DNA of 34,957 bases from JAZDLM01 sp043801895 (GCA_043801895.1 JAZDLM010000006.1:1-34957), one strand, 5' to 3'; shown: positions 8,411-16,558, numbered from the stretch's first letter. Made by a program: numbers and translations. Notes: a model not told the origin generated them from the sequence alone.

Positions 8411-9272
8411 TCAACTAAATAATAATCGGCGAGCGATCCTGCTATTGGCAGGGTTGCTCGCTGCGGCAATGGCCGGCGGCCGCGAAGCCCGATCGACAAT
8501 TCCGATATATCCATACACTAGCGCATCGTGGCGCTGGGTATTTGAACAATCCGGAGAATACAAAATTAGTAATGCGCCTAAAACGGTGATCGCTCCGCAT
8601 GACATTGCTTCGTACGCCGAATTAATGAAGTTTTATAACGGTCTGGGACGAGTGGTACAGCCGGAGGTGGTGGCGATCATTGGTCCCAATCACCGCGACA
8701 CCGGGACGGCGACCATTCAAACCACCCGCTCGGGTTTTGCCACCACCAACGGGATATTGGCGGTCAACCAAGCTTTGGCGCGACGGATGGTGCGCGATGG
8801 AGTTGCCCGTGATACTGCCGACACATTTATCAACGAGCACGCCTTTACCATCGAGGCCGAATATATTCAGCAAGTTTTCCCGCAATCTCAGATCTTGCCG
8901 TTGGCAATTCGCAGCGACGCTACCGCGCAAGATGCTGATGGACTGGCGGGGTGGTTAGCACAAAACTTACCCACCAATAGTTTGGTGATCGGCAGTTTGG
9001 ATTTCTCGCATTATCTAACCAAAGCCCGAGCGGATATTAATGATGCCAAAACGCTACGAGCGATGCGAACTGGGGAGATCGACCAGTTGCCGCAAATTGA
9101 TAGTGCTTGTGAGTTTGTTGATTCCCCGATAGGATTGCGCATACTGCTGCGCTACGCCCAGATTAAATCGGCGGACGATTTGGTGGTTGTTCGCCACGAT
9201 AATTCAGCCGATATCTGGCACCAACCTAATTCAACCTCGACCACCGGGCATTTTTATCTGGCCTGGTCTTGA
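8385..9272 (+). CDS. MEMO-family (AmmeMemoRadiSam protein B-like) protein, membrane-anchored
   Basis: 295 residues related to the MEMO/AMMECR1-associated family, a metal-binding fold related to extradiol dioxygenases. Family landmarks in order: 'APHD', 'IIGPNH', 'NEHAFTIEAEYIQQVFP', 'DFSHY', and a late cysteine segment 'ACEFVDSPIG'. A hydrophobic N-terminal segment (about 17-32) suggests export or anchoring, unlike typical cytoplasmic members. The start is uncertain: TTG 8385 or GTG 8394, both overlapping the upstream gene, so coupling is likely. Enzymatic activity of the family is not well defined. Confidence 0.75.
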   Translation: MNGVVGSGNQLNNNRRAILLLAGLLAAAMAGGREARSTIPIYPYTSASWRWVFEQSGEYKISNAPKTVIAPHDIASYAELMKFYNGLGRVVQPEVVAIIGPNHRDTGTATIQTTRSGFATTNGILAVNQALARRMVRDGVARDTADTFINEHAFTIEAEYIQQVFPQSQILPLAIRSDATAQDADGLAGWLAQNLPTNSLVIGSLDFSHYLTKARADINDAKTLRAMRTGEIDQLPQIDSACEFVDSPIGLRILLRYAQIKSADDLVVVRHDNSADIWHQPNSTSTTGHFYLAWS

Positions 9273-9280
9273 GCCGATCG

Positions 9281-9289
9281 TGGTACATT
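9281..9289 (+). promoter_or_regulatory. Extended -10 promoter
   Basis: TGGTACATT fits TGnTAnnnT and lies 38 nt before the next start. No convincing -35. Confidence 0.4.
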
Positions 9290-9326
9290 GAAAAGCCGTG
9301 GTAATCGCACCTTAGGAAGGCCTCTG

Positions 9327-9854
9327 ATGATTGAGCCTCGCAACAATACACTGCTTTCTCACCTGATGGTATTGCCCCTCAATATGCCGACCGGGTCTCG
9401 GCTAATCGGTGCTCAAGTTGAGGTTGGCTCGTCGAGCTATAATCCGGTAACGCTATATGGTTGGAAAGAGCTGACTGGCACGGGCGTCATCTTGCAGGTT
9501 AAGGCGAAAGGCTGCCCAGTAGCCATTCGATCACTGTTCGGTGAGATTAGCAAGGGGCTAAAAACCTCTGGCAGGGTTCAAGTCTATATCACCTGGGAAG
9601 AACGAGCCAAACGGCATCCTCTTGACTGCCATGGCAATTGTGCTGACTGCGAGCATGGTGGGGGCACGGTGTCTCGGGTGTTGCATAAATGGGGGATGGC
9701 ACTAGACCGGAATAACCTACTTGACAACAAGGGGCTAGCCTGGACGATTGCTGAAGAGTTGTATCGGCAAATCTGTCCAGAAGCCAAAGCCTACGGTCTG
9801 ATGTTCCCGGTTTGCTGCGCCCAGTGGCCGGTAAATCACGCCTCGCTAAGATAA
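9327..9854 (+). CDS. Hypothetical protein, 175 aa
   Basis: Unrecognised protein without signal or membrane helix. ATG 9327 is chosen because AGGAAGG ends 6 nt upstream; the TTG at 9288 would place the ribosome site inside the gene. A cysteine/histidine cluster in the middle (HPLDCHGNCADCEHGGG) looks like a possible zinc site, and CC occurs near the C-terminus. The TAA stop sits in the terminator hairpin. It behaves as another one-gene cassette. Confidence 0.6.
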   Translation: MIEPRNNTLLSHLMVLPLNMPTGSRLIGAQVEVGSSSYNPVTLYGWKELTGTGVILQVKAKGCPVAIRSLFGEISKGLKTSGRVQVYITWEERAKRHPLDCHGNCADCEHGGGTVSRVLHKWGMALDRNNLLDNKGLAWTIAEELYRQICPEAKAYGLMFPVCCAQWPVNHASLR

Positions 9855-9868
9855 GCGGGGCTTTTTTA
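9840..9868 (+). terminator. Intrinsic terminator containing the stop codon
   Basis: GCCTCGCT pairs with AGCGGGGC (one G.T), loop AAGATA, then seven T. The stop TAA (9852-9854) spans the loop and 3' arm. Confidence 0.85.
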
Positions 9869-9927
9869 TTGTTTCAGAGCCAGCTTATCTAGTCCGCCCT
9901 TTTTCTTATTGTGGTTTATTGATTTTC

Positions 9928-9936
9928 TGCTATTGT
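9928..9936 (+). promoter_or_regulatory. Extended -10 promoter
   Basis: TGCTATTGT, 41 nt before the Gmad2 gene. Confidence 0.45.
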
Positions 9937-9977
9937 AGATTGGTCGACCTCGCGGAGAATAATTTTTAAGGAAAGTC

Positions 9978-10442
9978 ATGAAAAAATATTGGTCGATAGT
10001 TCTATATTTGGTGATCGCGGCAGCAGTTGGGATAGCGAGCTACTATTATTACTCTCGCGGCAACGAGCAGATTACCTTAGGGCAGGACGAGCAGGTTCAG
10101 ACTTCGGACGAGATCGCAATAGAACAACCAGCTGCTAACACACTGATTGGCACGCCGTTGGCGATAGTCGGTAAAGCTAGGGGGTCTTGGTTTTTTGAAG
10201 GAGTTTTCCCGGTTAAACTGGTGGATGCTGATGGCAAAACGATTGCCCAGGGCTTTGTGCAATCGCAAGGGAATTGGATGACCGATGACTGGGTAGATTT
10301 CATGGGCACACTGCAGTTCCCGACCAACAACATTCAGACCGCCAAGGGCAAACTGATATTCATGAATGATAATCCATCGGGCTTGCCAGCCAATGCCAAG
10401 AATTTCGAATGGCCGATTAAATTCGCTGAGTCGAATAAATAA
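9978..10442 (+). CDS. Anchored Gmad2-domain protein
   Basis: 154 residues: a short basic start, one membrane helix (about 5-24), then a Gmad2-like immunoglobulin fold. Recognisable family features are 'IEQPAANTLIGTPLAIVGKARGSWFFEG' in pieces, 'GNWMTDDWVDF' and the terminal 'NPSGLP'. Gmad2 domains accompany GerMN domains in spore-germination-like and envelope proteins; in a non-sporulating lineage this is probably a wall or extracellular structural module. AAGGAAAG lies 2-3 nt before ATG. The GerMN-domain gene follows 20 nt later, likely in the same operon. Confidence 0.85.
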   Translation: MKKYWSIVLYLVIAAAVGIASYYYYSRGNEQITLGQDEQVQTSDEIAIEQPAANTLIGTPLAIVGKARGSWFFEGVFPVKLVDADGKTIAQGFVQSQGNWMTDDWVDFMGTLQFPTNNIQTAKGKLIFMNDNPSGLPANAKNFEWPIKFAESNK

Positions 10443-10462
10443 TTCGACCTAACAAGTTGAAT

Positions 10463-10969
10463 ATGAGGTACTGGTTAACAATTGTTTTTGGCTTAGTGTT
10501 CTTGGCTCTCGTCGCCGCTGGGGCGTATTGGTTGAATAATAAAGATCAGCCTGGGCCGAAAGTACAAAAGCCGATGGCACAAATGGTGTTTGTGTATTTT
10601 GTCAAGCCAACCGAAACCGATATGGACTGGGTGGCGGTGGAACGCGGTATTCCAGTCAGCGACAAAGTAGAGGATTCCATGCTCGACACATTAAAGCTGT
10701 TAGTGCAAGGTCCGACTCAGGCCGAAATAGACTTAGGTTTATCGGCTCCGTTTAATGAGGGCACTCAAGTTAATTCCGTGCAATTTGATGACGATATACT
10801 CATCATCGATTTTAATGATAAGTTTGATAGGCAAATGGGCGGCTCGATGCGCGTGCGGGCGATTTCTGGTATGATTGACGAAACGGTCCGCCAATTTCCG
10901 ATTGAGGGGGTTGCCCACATTGAACTGACTATTAACAACGGAGAGCGAGAAGCGGTATTGGAGCCCTAA
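10463..10969 (+). CDS. Anchored GerMN-domain protein
   Basis: 168 residues with an N-terminal membrane helix (about 5-22) and a GerMN domain: 'VFVYFVKPT', 'LKLLVQGPTQAEIDLGLSAPF', 'VNSVQFDDDILIIDFND' and a final strand 'HIELTINN'. The LVQGPT segment is diagnostic. It lies just after the Gmad2 gene; GerMN and Gmad2 are often fused, so here they look split into two adjacent genes. A paralogue is at 19840. ATG 10463 is preferred to TTG 10457; the ribosome site is weak, suggesting coupling with the upstream gene. Confidence 0.87.
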   Translation: MRYWLTIVFGLVFLALVAAGAYWLNNKDQPGPKVQKPMAQMVFVYFVKPTETDMDWVAVERGIPVSDKVEDSMLDTLKLLVQGPTQAEIDLGLSAPFNEGTQVNSVQFDDDILIIDFNDKFDRQMGGSMRVRAISGMIDETVRQFPIEGVAHIELTINNGEREAVLEP

Positions 10970-11067
10970 GAGGCCAAAGCTTGCCAAGACTCGCGAGCGC
11001 GAATGGGGCGGCGGGTGGTAATCACTTATTTTGCTAGCTCTCCCCCTGGAAGGTACGAGCGGCTAGG

Positions 11068-11102
11068 CCCCGCCTTCGACTTGTGTCGAGGCGGGGATTT
11101 TC
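11068..11102 (+). terminator. Intrinsic terminator
   Basis: CCCCGCCTTCGAC and GTCGAGGCGGGG pair with one bulged T, loop TTGT, followed by ATTTTCT. The preceding 10970-11067 shows no convincing gene. Confidence 0.85.
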
Positions 11103-11106
11103 TAGA

Positions 11107-11135
11107 TTGGCAGCCGGCTTTTAACCTGATACAAT
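11107..11135 (+). promoter_or_regulatory. Promoter with -35 and extended -10
   Basis: TTGGCA-N17-TACAAT with TG at 11127-11128. It drives the HTH-repeat gene and, by close spacing, the sigma factor gene. Confidence 0.75.
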
Positions 11136-11160
11136 CGCGGATAAGCTGGGGGCGGGAGTA

Positions 11161-12411
11161 ATGACTAAAAGAATTCGAGAGTCAGTACGAAGGCCTAATG
11201 ACAACACGGAGCGGCGGTCAGCGGCCGATCCTGACTTAAATTCCTACAATAGGGAGTTTGACGGTATGACCGAGTTTCGATTTACTGTACCACCGAGCGA
11301 AAACGGGCTAGCTGATCCGGGTGATTTAGAGACTGAATCAGAAGGATTGCCAGAGAGCCCCGTTGACCCCGAATCCCCACCAGAAGACTGGGAATCGGTG
11401 TCGGATTTGGCGCAAATTCTTGAGATCACCCCACAACAAATCCAATCGATCGTAGGTCGCCTAGCTCAAGAACATCCTGGCGATGTGGGAGTATATCGGG
11501 GGAGGTTTGGTATTCGTTCAGAACACATATCACCTCAATTGCAGGCCCGCGTGATTGCCGAGGTTGATTTGCAATTAGCGTATCAGGCTGGATCAATTGT
11601 GCTTTCAGGTCCGGAACCAACTGTCGGTTCCGCGAGCGACGCGAAGATCGGGCGGCTCATCCTCGTGCAATCTGGTCAGCTGGTCATTCACGAAGGGATA
11701 CTAGCTCCGGCCGACTGGGAGATGAGATCAGCGGTAGCTCAGCGACTAGGCGTTAGCCTGAGCGTGCTGATCTATCAAGTTAATCGACTCGGAGCTAATC
11801 ATCCCGAATGGTTCGAGAATTTTAAGACTCCCTCCGGTCGAGTGGTCGAGCATTTGGCGCCCGAACTAGTAGTCGAGCTAGAGGTTTATTTTGCCGAACG
11901 AAACCAGACAACATCATCAGACATTCGCAGCGATGCCGTTATTGAGCCGGCAACACCGGAGGAGCTAGCTGATCCGCTGCAAGGCTGGACAGAATTTTAC
12001 ACATTGGCCACCAAAATTGGCGAAGGGGTAAGCCAGATGGTTATTACCCAGCAGTGGGAACAATGCGTTGGGTCGCACCCGGAATGGTTCAAGTGGGTGG
12101 ATCCTGAAGTAGGCGAGCAGAAATTGTATTGCCATCCGGATTTTGTCGAAGTGGTGCGGGCGAAATTAACAAGTATTCGCGAGCAGGCGGCCGTCGCGAT
12201 TCAGGCTGGCAAGCCGGTTAGCAACTCAAGCCCAACAAAGCCAAAGTCGGCAAAGACCCAGCCCTACCACCAGCCAGCGATCCCCAGACCGTCCCAAGCG
12301 GCTCTACCGACGGGAGGGGGCTCGCTAGAAGACAACGAAGAGGAGCCGGACGAGTCAGACGCAGAGACGGGCGAAGATAGATCTGGAGCGAAATTTGTGC
12401 GGGACAACTAG
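11161..12411 (+). CDS. Protein with three tandem HTH-like repeats, upstream of rpoD
   Basis: 416 residues, unrecognised as a known family. After an acidic, disordered N-terminus (1-75) come three roughly 60-residue repeats at about 76-136, 185-244 and 275-335. Each opens with a Trp (77, 186, 276), has a helix-turn-helix-like 'VAQRLGVSLSVLIYQVNRL' segment, then 'HPEWF' (HPGDV in repeat 1), a short basic beta part and an acidic helix. The tail (350-416) is Pro/Ser-rich then strongly acidic. Only 9 nt separate it from the sigma factor gene, so the two are probably co-transcribed. A DNA-binding or sigma-regulating role is inference. Confidence 0.7.
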   Translation: MTKRIRESVRRPNDNTERRSAADPDLNSYNREFDGMTEFRFTVPPSENGLADPGDLETESEGLPESPVDPESPPEDWESVSDLAQILEITPQQIQSIVGRLAQEHPGDVGVYRGRFGIRSEHISPQLQARVIAEVDLQLAYQAGSIVLSGPEPTVGSASDAKIGRLILVQSGQLVIHEGILAPADWEMRSAVAQRLGVSLSVLIYQVNRLGANHPEWFENFKTPSGRVVEHLAPELVVELEVYFAERNQTTSSDIRSDAVIEPATPEELADPLQGWTEFYTLATKIGEGVSQMVITQQWEQCVGSHPEWFKWVDPEVGEQKLYCHPDFVEVVRAKLTSIREQAAVAIQAGKPVSNSSPTKPKSAKTQPYHQPAIPRPSQAALPTGGGSLEDNEEEPDESDAETGEDRSGAKFVRDN

Positions 12412-12420
12412 GGGAACCTG

Positions 12421-13473
12421 GTGGAGCTTAAAGACATACCCAGCGAAGAAGATATTCTAGAGGTCGCATCGTGGGAGTATCAGCAGGCCAAGAGACAGGC
12501 TGAAGCGCCGGGCAAAAAAGCTCCAGCTTCGTCTAGGGGGATAGCATCGGAAAAGACCGATGAACAAATCGCTGCTGAGGGAGATCGGTTAGGGGATTCT
12601 GTGAAGCACTATCTAAAGACGATAGGGGCGATCCCTTTGCTGACTTCGGAGGAAGAGATTTTATTTGCTCAAAGATATGCCGATGGAGACTTAGCCGCTA
12701 AGCAGACGATAGTTGAGGCCAATCTTCGTCTGGTGGTCTCGATCGCTAAAAAATATACTAATCGAGGGATGTCTTTTCTGGATCTGATCCAGGAGGGTAA
12801 TATTGGCCTGATCCGGGCAGTAGAAAAATTTGATCTCAATCGCGGTTTTAAATTATCTACTTACGCGACTTGGTGGATCCGCCAAGCAATTTCCCGCGCA
12901 CTAGCTGACCAAGCCGAGTTGATTCGCAAGCCGGTACATATGGTGGAAACGATTACTAAGGTGGGACGTACCACAAAAGATTTAACACAAGAATTAGGCC
13001 GTGAGCCGACCCATCGGGAAGTAGCCGATGAGTTAGGTATTAGCCCGGGTAAACTCGACGAGATTCTTAAAGCTGCCCAAAAACCGATTTCTTTAGAGAA
13101 GCCGGTGGGAGATTCACAGGATTCCACTTTCCAAGATTTTCAACTGGATCGGCAAACTCGAACCCCGGAAGAAGAGGCCTATCGTGCGGGGATGAGTCAA
13201 GATCTCAATCGACTCATGGAGCGGGCACGTTTAACCGAGCGTGAAATCAAGGTGCTCCGACTACGATTTGGGATCGAGGACGGCTATAATTACACGCTCG
13301 AAGAAGTAGGGCGGGTGTTCACGGTCACCCGTGAGCGCATTCGTCAGATCGAAATGAAGGCCATGAAAAAACTTAAGCGCTTTGCCAAAAGGCACTTGAA
13401 GTTGTATTACCAGAATTTATATGACGAACCCTTGGCAGGCGATGGCCCTCCGGGGGTTGTTCCTCATGGCTAA
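12421..13473 (+). CDS. rpoD: Principal RNA polymerase sigma-70 factor
   Basis: 350-residue sigma factor. Region 1.2 starts near residue 59 (DSVKHYLKTIG). Region 2 contains ANLRLVVSIAKKY, the core-binding DLIQEGNIGLIRAV and the -10 reading YATWWIRQAIS near 147-157. Region 3 includes the ELGREPT segment, and region 4 the -35 reading helix TVTRERIRQIE near 300-310. It is short for RpoD because region 1.1 and the non-conserved insertion are absent, typical of SigA-like compact forms. GTG start with GGGGA just upstream, overlapping the previous stop. The many TTGACA/TATAAT-type promoters in the window match its expected specificity. Confidence 0.95.
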   Translation: MELKDIPSEEDILEVASWEYQQAKRQAEAPGKKAPASSRGIASEKTDEQIAAEGDRLGDSVKHYLKTIGAIPLLTSEEEILFAQRYADGDLAAKQTIVEANLRLVVSIAKKYTNRGMSFLDLIQEGNIGLIRAVEKFDLNRGFKLSTYATWWIRQAISRALADQAELIRKPVHMVETITKVGRTTKDLTQELGREPTHREVADELGISPGKLDEILKAAQKPISLEKPVGDSQDSTFQDFQLDRQTRTPEEEAYRAGMSQDLNRLMERARLTEREIKVLRLRFGIEDGYNYTLEEVGRVFTVTRERIRQIEMKAMKKLKRFAKRHLKLYYQNLYDEPLAGDGPPGVVPHG

Positions 13474-13564
13474 AAAGAAAAAGCCTGGCAGGGCTAAGGG
13501 GGGCCAAATCAGTTTGGGCGGAGATTTGGCGCTGAAGCCAATGCCAGGCTCGGGAGGTAGCTGA
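13466..13564 (+). CDS. Possible 32-residue basic peptide overlapping the rpoD stop
   Basis: ATG lies inside the last codons of rpoD (overlap 8 nt) and reads MAKKKKPGRAKGGQIS, ending at TGA 13562. The Lys-rich start is protein-like, but the same bases form a strong nested hairpin and there is no clear ribosome site. It may be only a by-product of structured RNA. Confidence 0.25.
   Translation: MAKKKKPGRAKGGQISLGGDLALKPMPGSGGS
13482..13550 (+). ncRNA. Nested hairpin downstream of rpoD
   Basis: Outer stem AGCCTGGCA/TGCCAGGCT (9 bp) and inner stem GCCAAATC/GATTTGGC (8 bp) are separated by unpaired strands of 12 and 11 nt. No T-run follows. The geometry recalls the RNA-array hairpins at 16.5-19.1 kb but the left strand lacks the G...T signature. 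The rest of 13551-13686 shows only a small AGCTAC/GTAGCT hairpin (13656-13677). Confidence 0.55.
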
Positions 13565-13686
13565 CGCGATATCGCAACAGACGCTTGCCACGGGCCTTGT
13601 GGCGGGGGGAGGAGCGCCAACGATCACTCGTCAACCGAAGTAGTAGGCATGATTGAGCTACCGTTGCTATCGTAGCTTGTCGGGCC

Positions 13687-13715
13687 TTGCCAGATAAGCC
13701 GGTTTTCGGTATGCT
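13687..13715 (+). promoter_or_regulatory. Sigma-70 promoter
   Basis: TTGCCA-N17-TATGCT, 50 nt before the next start. Confidence 0.65.
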
Positions 13716-13764
13716 GCCGTTTCAAGTGTAGCTTGAGTAATAAATCCCGACCTCGGGGGTTAAT

Positions 13765-14361
13765 ATGCGCCTCCTCGTTGTAGTTGTCTTAACGATTGAG
13801 TTGTGGCTGGCGATCGCCAGCCCGGTAGTGGCCCAAAATGTAGTTGACGAGTCTGCGGTAGTTGCCTGTCTCGACTCGCGCTATCCGCTGGGGGCCACCC
13901 ACGCTGAGCTGGAGCTCGACGAGTTCACTTTCCGTGGACGCACCTTACTCTGCGACTCGCTGGATAATGCGGATGGCGAGTGGGTGTGGGAAGGCTGGTT
14001 TGATTCGGATGGTAAGTATCAGCTGGACTTCGAGTATCACCTGATCTTCAACGGTGAGCCTGGCGTGTTGGCCTGGCAGGACGCTTTCTTCCACCTGCCG
14101 TTGGATGAGCGAGAGGCAATGGAGTGCGTCGAATTTGTCGAACGGGCTGCTCGCGCCAGCTTCGGCGACACCACTTCCGAACGGGTGATTTTGGCGAAGG
14201 CGGAGTGGCAGTATGAATTCCAGCTCGATAACCCTCGCGGAGACCAACTGCACTTTCGCTGGGAGGGAAGGATGCTGGAAGTATCGCTAACAGCTGCTGT
14301 TAAAGAGGATGCCTCTGCGCTAGAGCCTGGGTTGCTCTTGCTCTCGCCGGGTGAGCGATAA
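13765..14361 (+). CDS. Secreted protein of unknown function
   Basis: 198 residues with a signal peptide (hydrophobic residues 3-20, VVAQ cleavage region near 23-25). The mature part is acidic and Trp/Glu-rich, with repeated 'EWVWEGWF', 'EWQYEF', 'RWEGRMLEV' strands, suggesting a beta-sandwich. It contains three cysteines. Monocistronic: its own promoter upstream and the GTCCCGGT-type terminator after it. I cannot name the family. Confidence 0.65.
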   Translation: MRLLVVVVLTIELWLAIASPVVAQNVVDESAVVACLDSRYPLGATHAELELDEFTFRGRTLLCDSLDNADGEWVWEGWFDSDGKYQLDFEYHLIFNGEPGVLAWQDAFFHLPLDEREAMECVEFVERAARASFGDTTSERVILAKAEWQYEFQLDNPRGDQLHFRWEGRMLEVSLTAAVKEDASALEPGLLLLSPGER

Positions 14362-14392
14362 GTAAAAACGGTGCGCGTGCGATTGGCGGGTG

Positions 14393-14425
14393 ACCGTCCC
14401 GGTTCGACCGGGACGGTTCTTTTTA
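14393..14425 (+). terminator. Intrinsic terminator
   Basis: ACCGTCCCGGT / ACCGGGACGGT, 11 perfect pairs, loop TCG, then a T-rich tail. Near-copy of the terminator at 7182. Confidence 0.92.
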
Positions 14426-14454
14426 TTGACTCCAAGCCGGTTTCGGACTAGGCT
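14426..14454 (+). promoter_or_regulatory. Sigma-70 promoter
   Basis: TTGACT-N17-TAGGCT, directly abutting the preceding terminator. Confidence 0.7.
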
Positions 14455-14485
14455 CGGAACAGTCGGTTTGTTGTGAGGTGGCACC

Positions 14486-15190
14486 TTGTCGATCAATTCG
14501 GTTCCGTTCGATGTCGAGCAGAACCAGCAAGGGGTTGGCGGATGGTTTGAGTCATTGGCCAGGGCCGATCGCCTGGCGCTCAAGACCATCTTGGGCTTCG
14601 TGGTTCGGCGGATCGCAATGCCAATGAGTTGGCTATCCGACGCTATGATCGTGGTAGTTGGTTCGTCGGTTGACCAACCAAGGCAATGCGAGAACATTAA
14701 TGTGTTTGTGCTGTATCGCAAACACAACCCGCCGTTCGACATCAAAGGGGATGTCGGCTTTTTGTTCGAGATGTTCATAGGCCCGAGTTTTTGGCGGGTA
14801 TCGTCACCCGATACACCTGCGCAGGAATTTGGCGGCGGTAATCGTTGCTGGCAGGTCAACCCATTCTCGCATTATCATTGGTGCTTTCAGGGCGAAGGGT
14901 CGCGGCCGATCGAGATCGTGTTCGGGAAGTGTTCGCCGACCGACTTCGACCGTCAGAATAGGCCAGCTCTAGCCGCCCAGCTCCAGGAATGGGAGCCGAC
15001 GCCCTGGCTGAGCGAAGCGATGCGCGACCCCGATCCGCGACTGAAGATTCTGTACTGGAAGCAGCACGATTTTGACCCGCTCGATTTAGCGGGTCTCCAG
15101 TCTCCGCCTACTCGGAAAGAAAGGTTGTCGCTGTGGTGGTTGCGTCTTCGACAGCGATTTAGCCGGATGCTTGCCGGCCAGGCCCCGTAA
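14486..15190 (+). CDS. Hypothetical protein, 234 aa
   Basis: TTG start with GAGGTG 5 nt upstream. No signal peptide. The segment VVVGSSVDQPRQCENINVFVLY loosely resembles the GS...D-D strand of nucleotidyltransferases, but the acidic pair is not clearly present, so I do not assign that function. The C-terminal 25 residues are Arg/Trp-rich and amphipathic. The TAA stop forms part of the GTAA loop of the terminator. Another one-gene cassette. Confidence 0.6.
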   Translation: MSINSVPFDVEQNQQGVGGWFESLARADRLALKTILGFVVRRIAMPMSWLSDAMIVVVGSSVDQPRQCENINVFVLYRKHNPPFDIKGDVGFLFEMFIGPSFWRVSSPDTPAQEFGGGNRCWQVNPFSHYHWCFQGEGSRPIEIVFGKCSPTDFDRQNRPALAAQLQEWEPTPWLSEAMRDPDPRLKILYWKQHDFDPLDLAGLQSPPTRKERLSLWWLRLRQRFSRMLAGQAP

Positions 15191-15202
15191 GGGGTCTTTT
15201 TT
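15181..15202 (+). terminator. Intrinsic terminator with the stop codon in its loop
   Basis: GGCCCC-GTAA-GGGGTC followed by TTTTTT; TAA is the stop of the preceding gene. Confidence 0.85.
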
Positions 15203-15324
15203 ATTTCTTGTTTGGTTCGGCAAATTTCTATATTGTTCCACCCGTTCGGCCGTGCCCTGAAAAAGCAGGGATTCTAAGAAGCGACTTAGGTGTAGCGCAC
15301 TAGGGAAGCCTATCGCCCCCGCAG

Positions 15325-15333
15325 TGATATAAT
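15325..15333 (+). promoter_or_regulatory. Extended -10 promoter
   Basis: TGATATAAT, a perfect extended -10, 20 nt before the ATG at 15354. Confidence 0.65.
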
Positions 15334-15353
15334 GGAGTCGGCATACCGGTTTG

Positions 15354-16520
15354 ATGTTTAAGTATATGTACAAAAAAATTGCGGTGCTAGTGGCCGCGCT
15401 GTTCGTAGTGGGCGGGGGAGTAGTCCCGGTCTTTGCCTCGCCCCAATTTTTGGCGACCGAAAATGGCACGGTCACGATCAATAGCCCAGTTGGCGATGAT
15501 ACTTATGTTGCCGGGGGCACGATCATCGTAGGCAGCGATGTTAAGGGGGACCTGTTCATCGGCGGCGGCACCATTGAAGTAAAAGGCAATGTAGCTGGCG
15601 ATTTATTTATTGGCGGCGGCACGGTGACGGTGATGGGCAATGTCGGCGATGATATCAGGATTGGCGGCGGGCAGATTACCATTACCGGTGCGGTGGGCGA
15701 TGATGTAATGGTGGGAGGCGGTTCGGTGGTAATTGCCGACACCGCGAACGTCAAAGGCGATTTGATGATCGGCGCGGGCAGCTTTAGTCTATATGGCAGG
15801 GTCGCGGGTGATCTAAAGGTGTCCGGTGACACAATTCGGATCCGCGGAACGGTAGCGGGAAATGCTGAGATTCGCTCTGGCGACGAATTGGTTTTTACTG
15901 ACAATGCTAAGATCGATGGGAAATTAGATTACTGGGCCAAAGTGGAAGATCCCGAATTAGCCAAGCATGCCGGTTCGGTAGAATTCCACAAGCTGACGGC
16001 TGGCACCCAACGGACGACTGCGGCATTCGGGCTGGGCGCATTATTGTCGCTCCAGGCTATCGGTAGCGCGATTTGGCAATATCTCGCGATTCTGATTCTG
16101 GGAGGCTTGCTGATCTGGCTCACGCCGAAGCTGTTGCCGCGGATTACTCACGACTTAAAGAAAAAAATCTGGGCGCGTTTAGGCCAGGGCTTCGTGGTAT
16201 TGGTGGTAGCGCCAGTTTTAGCACTGCTCTTGTTGCCCACGGTGATCGGCATCCCGCTCAGCGGCGCATTAATGTTGTTATATGCTTTGATGCTGATGAT
16301 CACCAATGTGGTTGCGGCGATCGGGATCGGTGCCTATATGGTAAAAGTGGAAAAGAGCCAGGGCCAACAGTTTAAAGCGCTGGTGTTAGGTGGATTAATT
16401 TACCTGGTGTTAGGGATAATCCCGGTAGTGGGTTGGTTTATAAAATTTGCCGTCTTCCTAATCGCGGTCGGCGGTGTTTGGAATGACCGTTATGAAGCGA
16501 TTAAAGCGGGGAGATATTAG
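15354..16520 (+). CDS. Bactofilin-like beta-helical membrane protein
   Basis: About 388 residues. A signal or anchor helix (about 6-26) is followed by a run of about 18-20-residue repeats from about 35 to 165 (patterns GDLFIGGGT, GDDIRIGGG, GDDVMVGGG, GDLMIGAGS). This is the left-handed beta-helix pattern of polymer-forming bactofilin-like proteins. The C-terminal half has three or four membrane helices (about 225-375). Such fusions are common in minimal bacteria and are thought to form envelope scaffolds; the precise role is unknown. ATG 15354 is chosen over TTG 15351; ATG 15366 is also possible, and none has a good ribosome site. Confidence 0.8.
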   Translation: MFKYMYKKIAVLVAALFVVGGGVVPVFASPQFLATENGTVTINSPVGDDTYVAGGTIIVGSDVKGDLFIGGGTIEVKGNVAGDLFIGGGTVTVMGNVGDDIRIGGGQITITGAVGDDVMVGGGSVVIADTANVKGDLMIGAGSFSLYGRVAGDLKVSGDTIRIRGTVAGNAEIRSGDELVFTDNAKIDGKLDYWAKVEDPELAKHAGSVEFHKLTAGTQRTTAAFGLGALLSLQAIGSAIWQYLAILILGGLLIWLTPKLLPRITHDLKKKIWARLGQGFVVLVVAPVLALLLLPTVIGIPLSGALMLLYALMLMITNVVAAIGIGAYMVKVEKSQGQQFKALVLGGLIYLVLGIIPVVGWFIKFAVFLIAVGGVWNDRYEAIKAGRY

Positions 16521-16548
16521 TTGACAGTATCAGCGGGGAGGCTATCCT
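16521..16548 (+). promoter_or_regulatory. Promoter of the upstream hairpin array
   Basis: TTGACA-N16-TATCCT starts right after the bactofilin-like stop. The first hairpin begins 10 nt after the -10, so this is a dedicated promoter for a non-coding transcript. Confidence 0.65.
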
Positions 16549-16558
16549 GGGGGCAGTG

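Noticed and set aside
11003..11161. 52-codon frame ending in TAATG at the HTH-repeat gene start
   Set aside because: It reads through an intrinsic terminator and a promoter and has no ribosome site.
14401..14410. GGTTCGA-like tRNA T-arm signal
   Set aside because: It is part of an 11-bp terminator hairpin; no cloverleaf surrounds it. No tRNA gene was recognised in the window.
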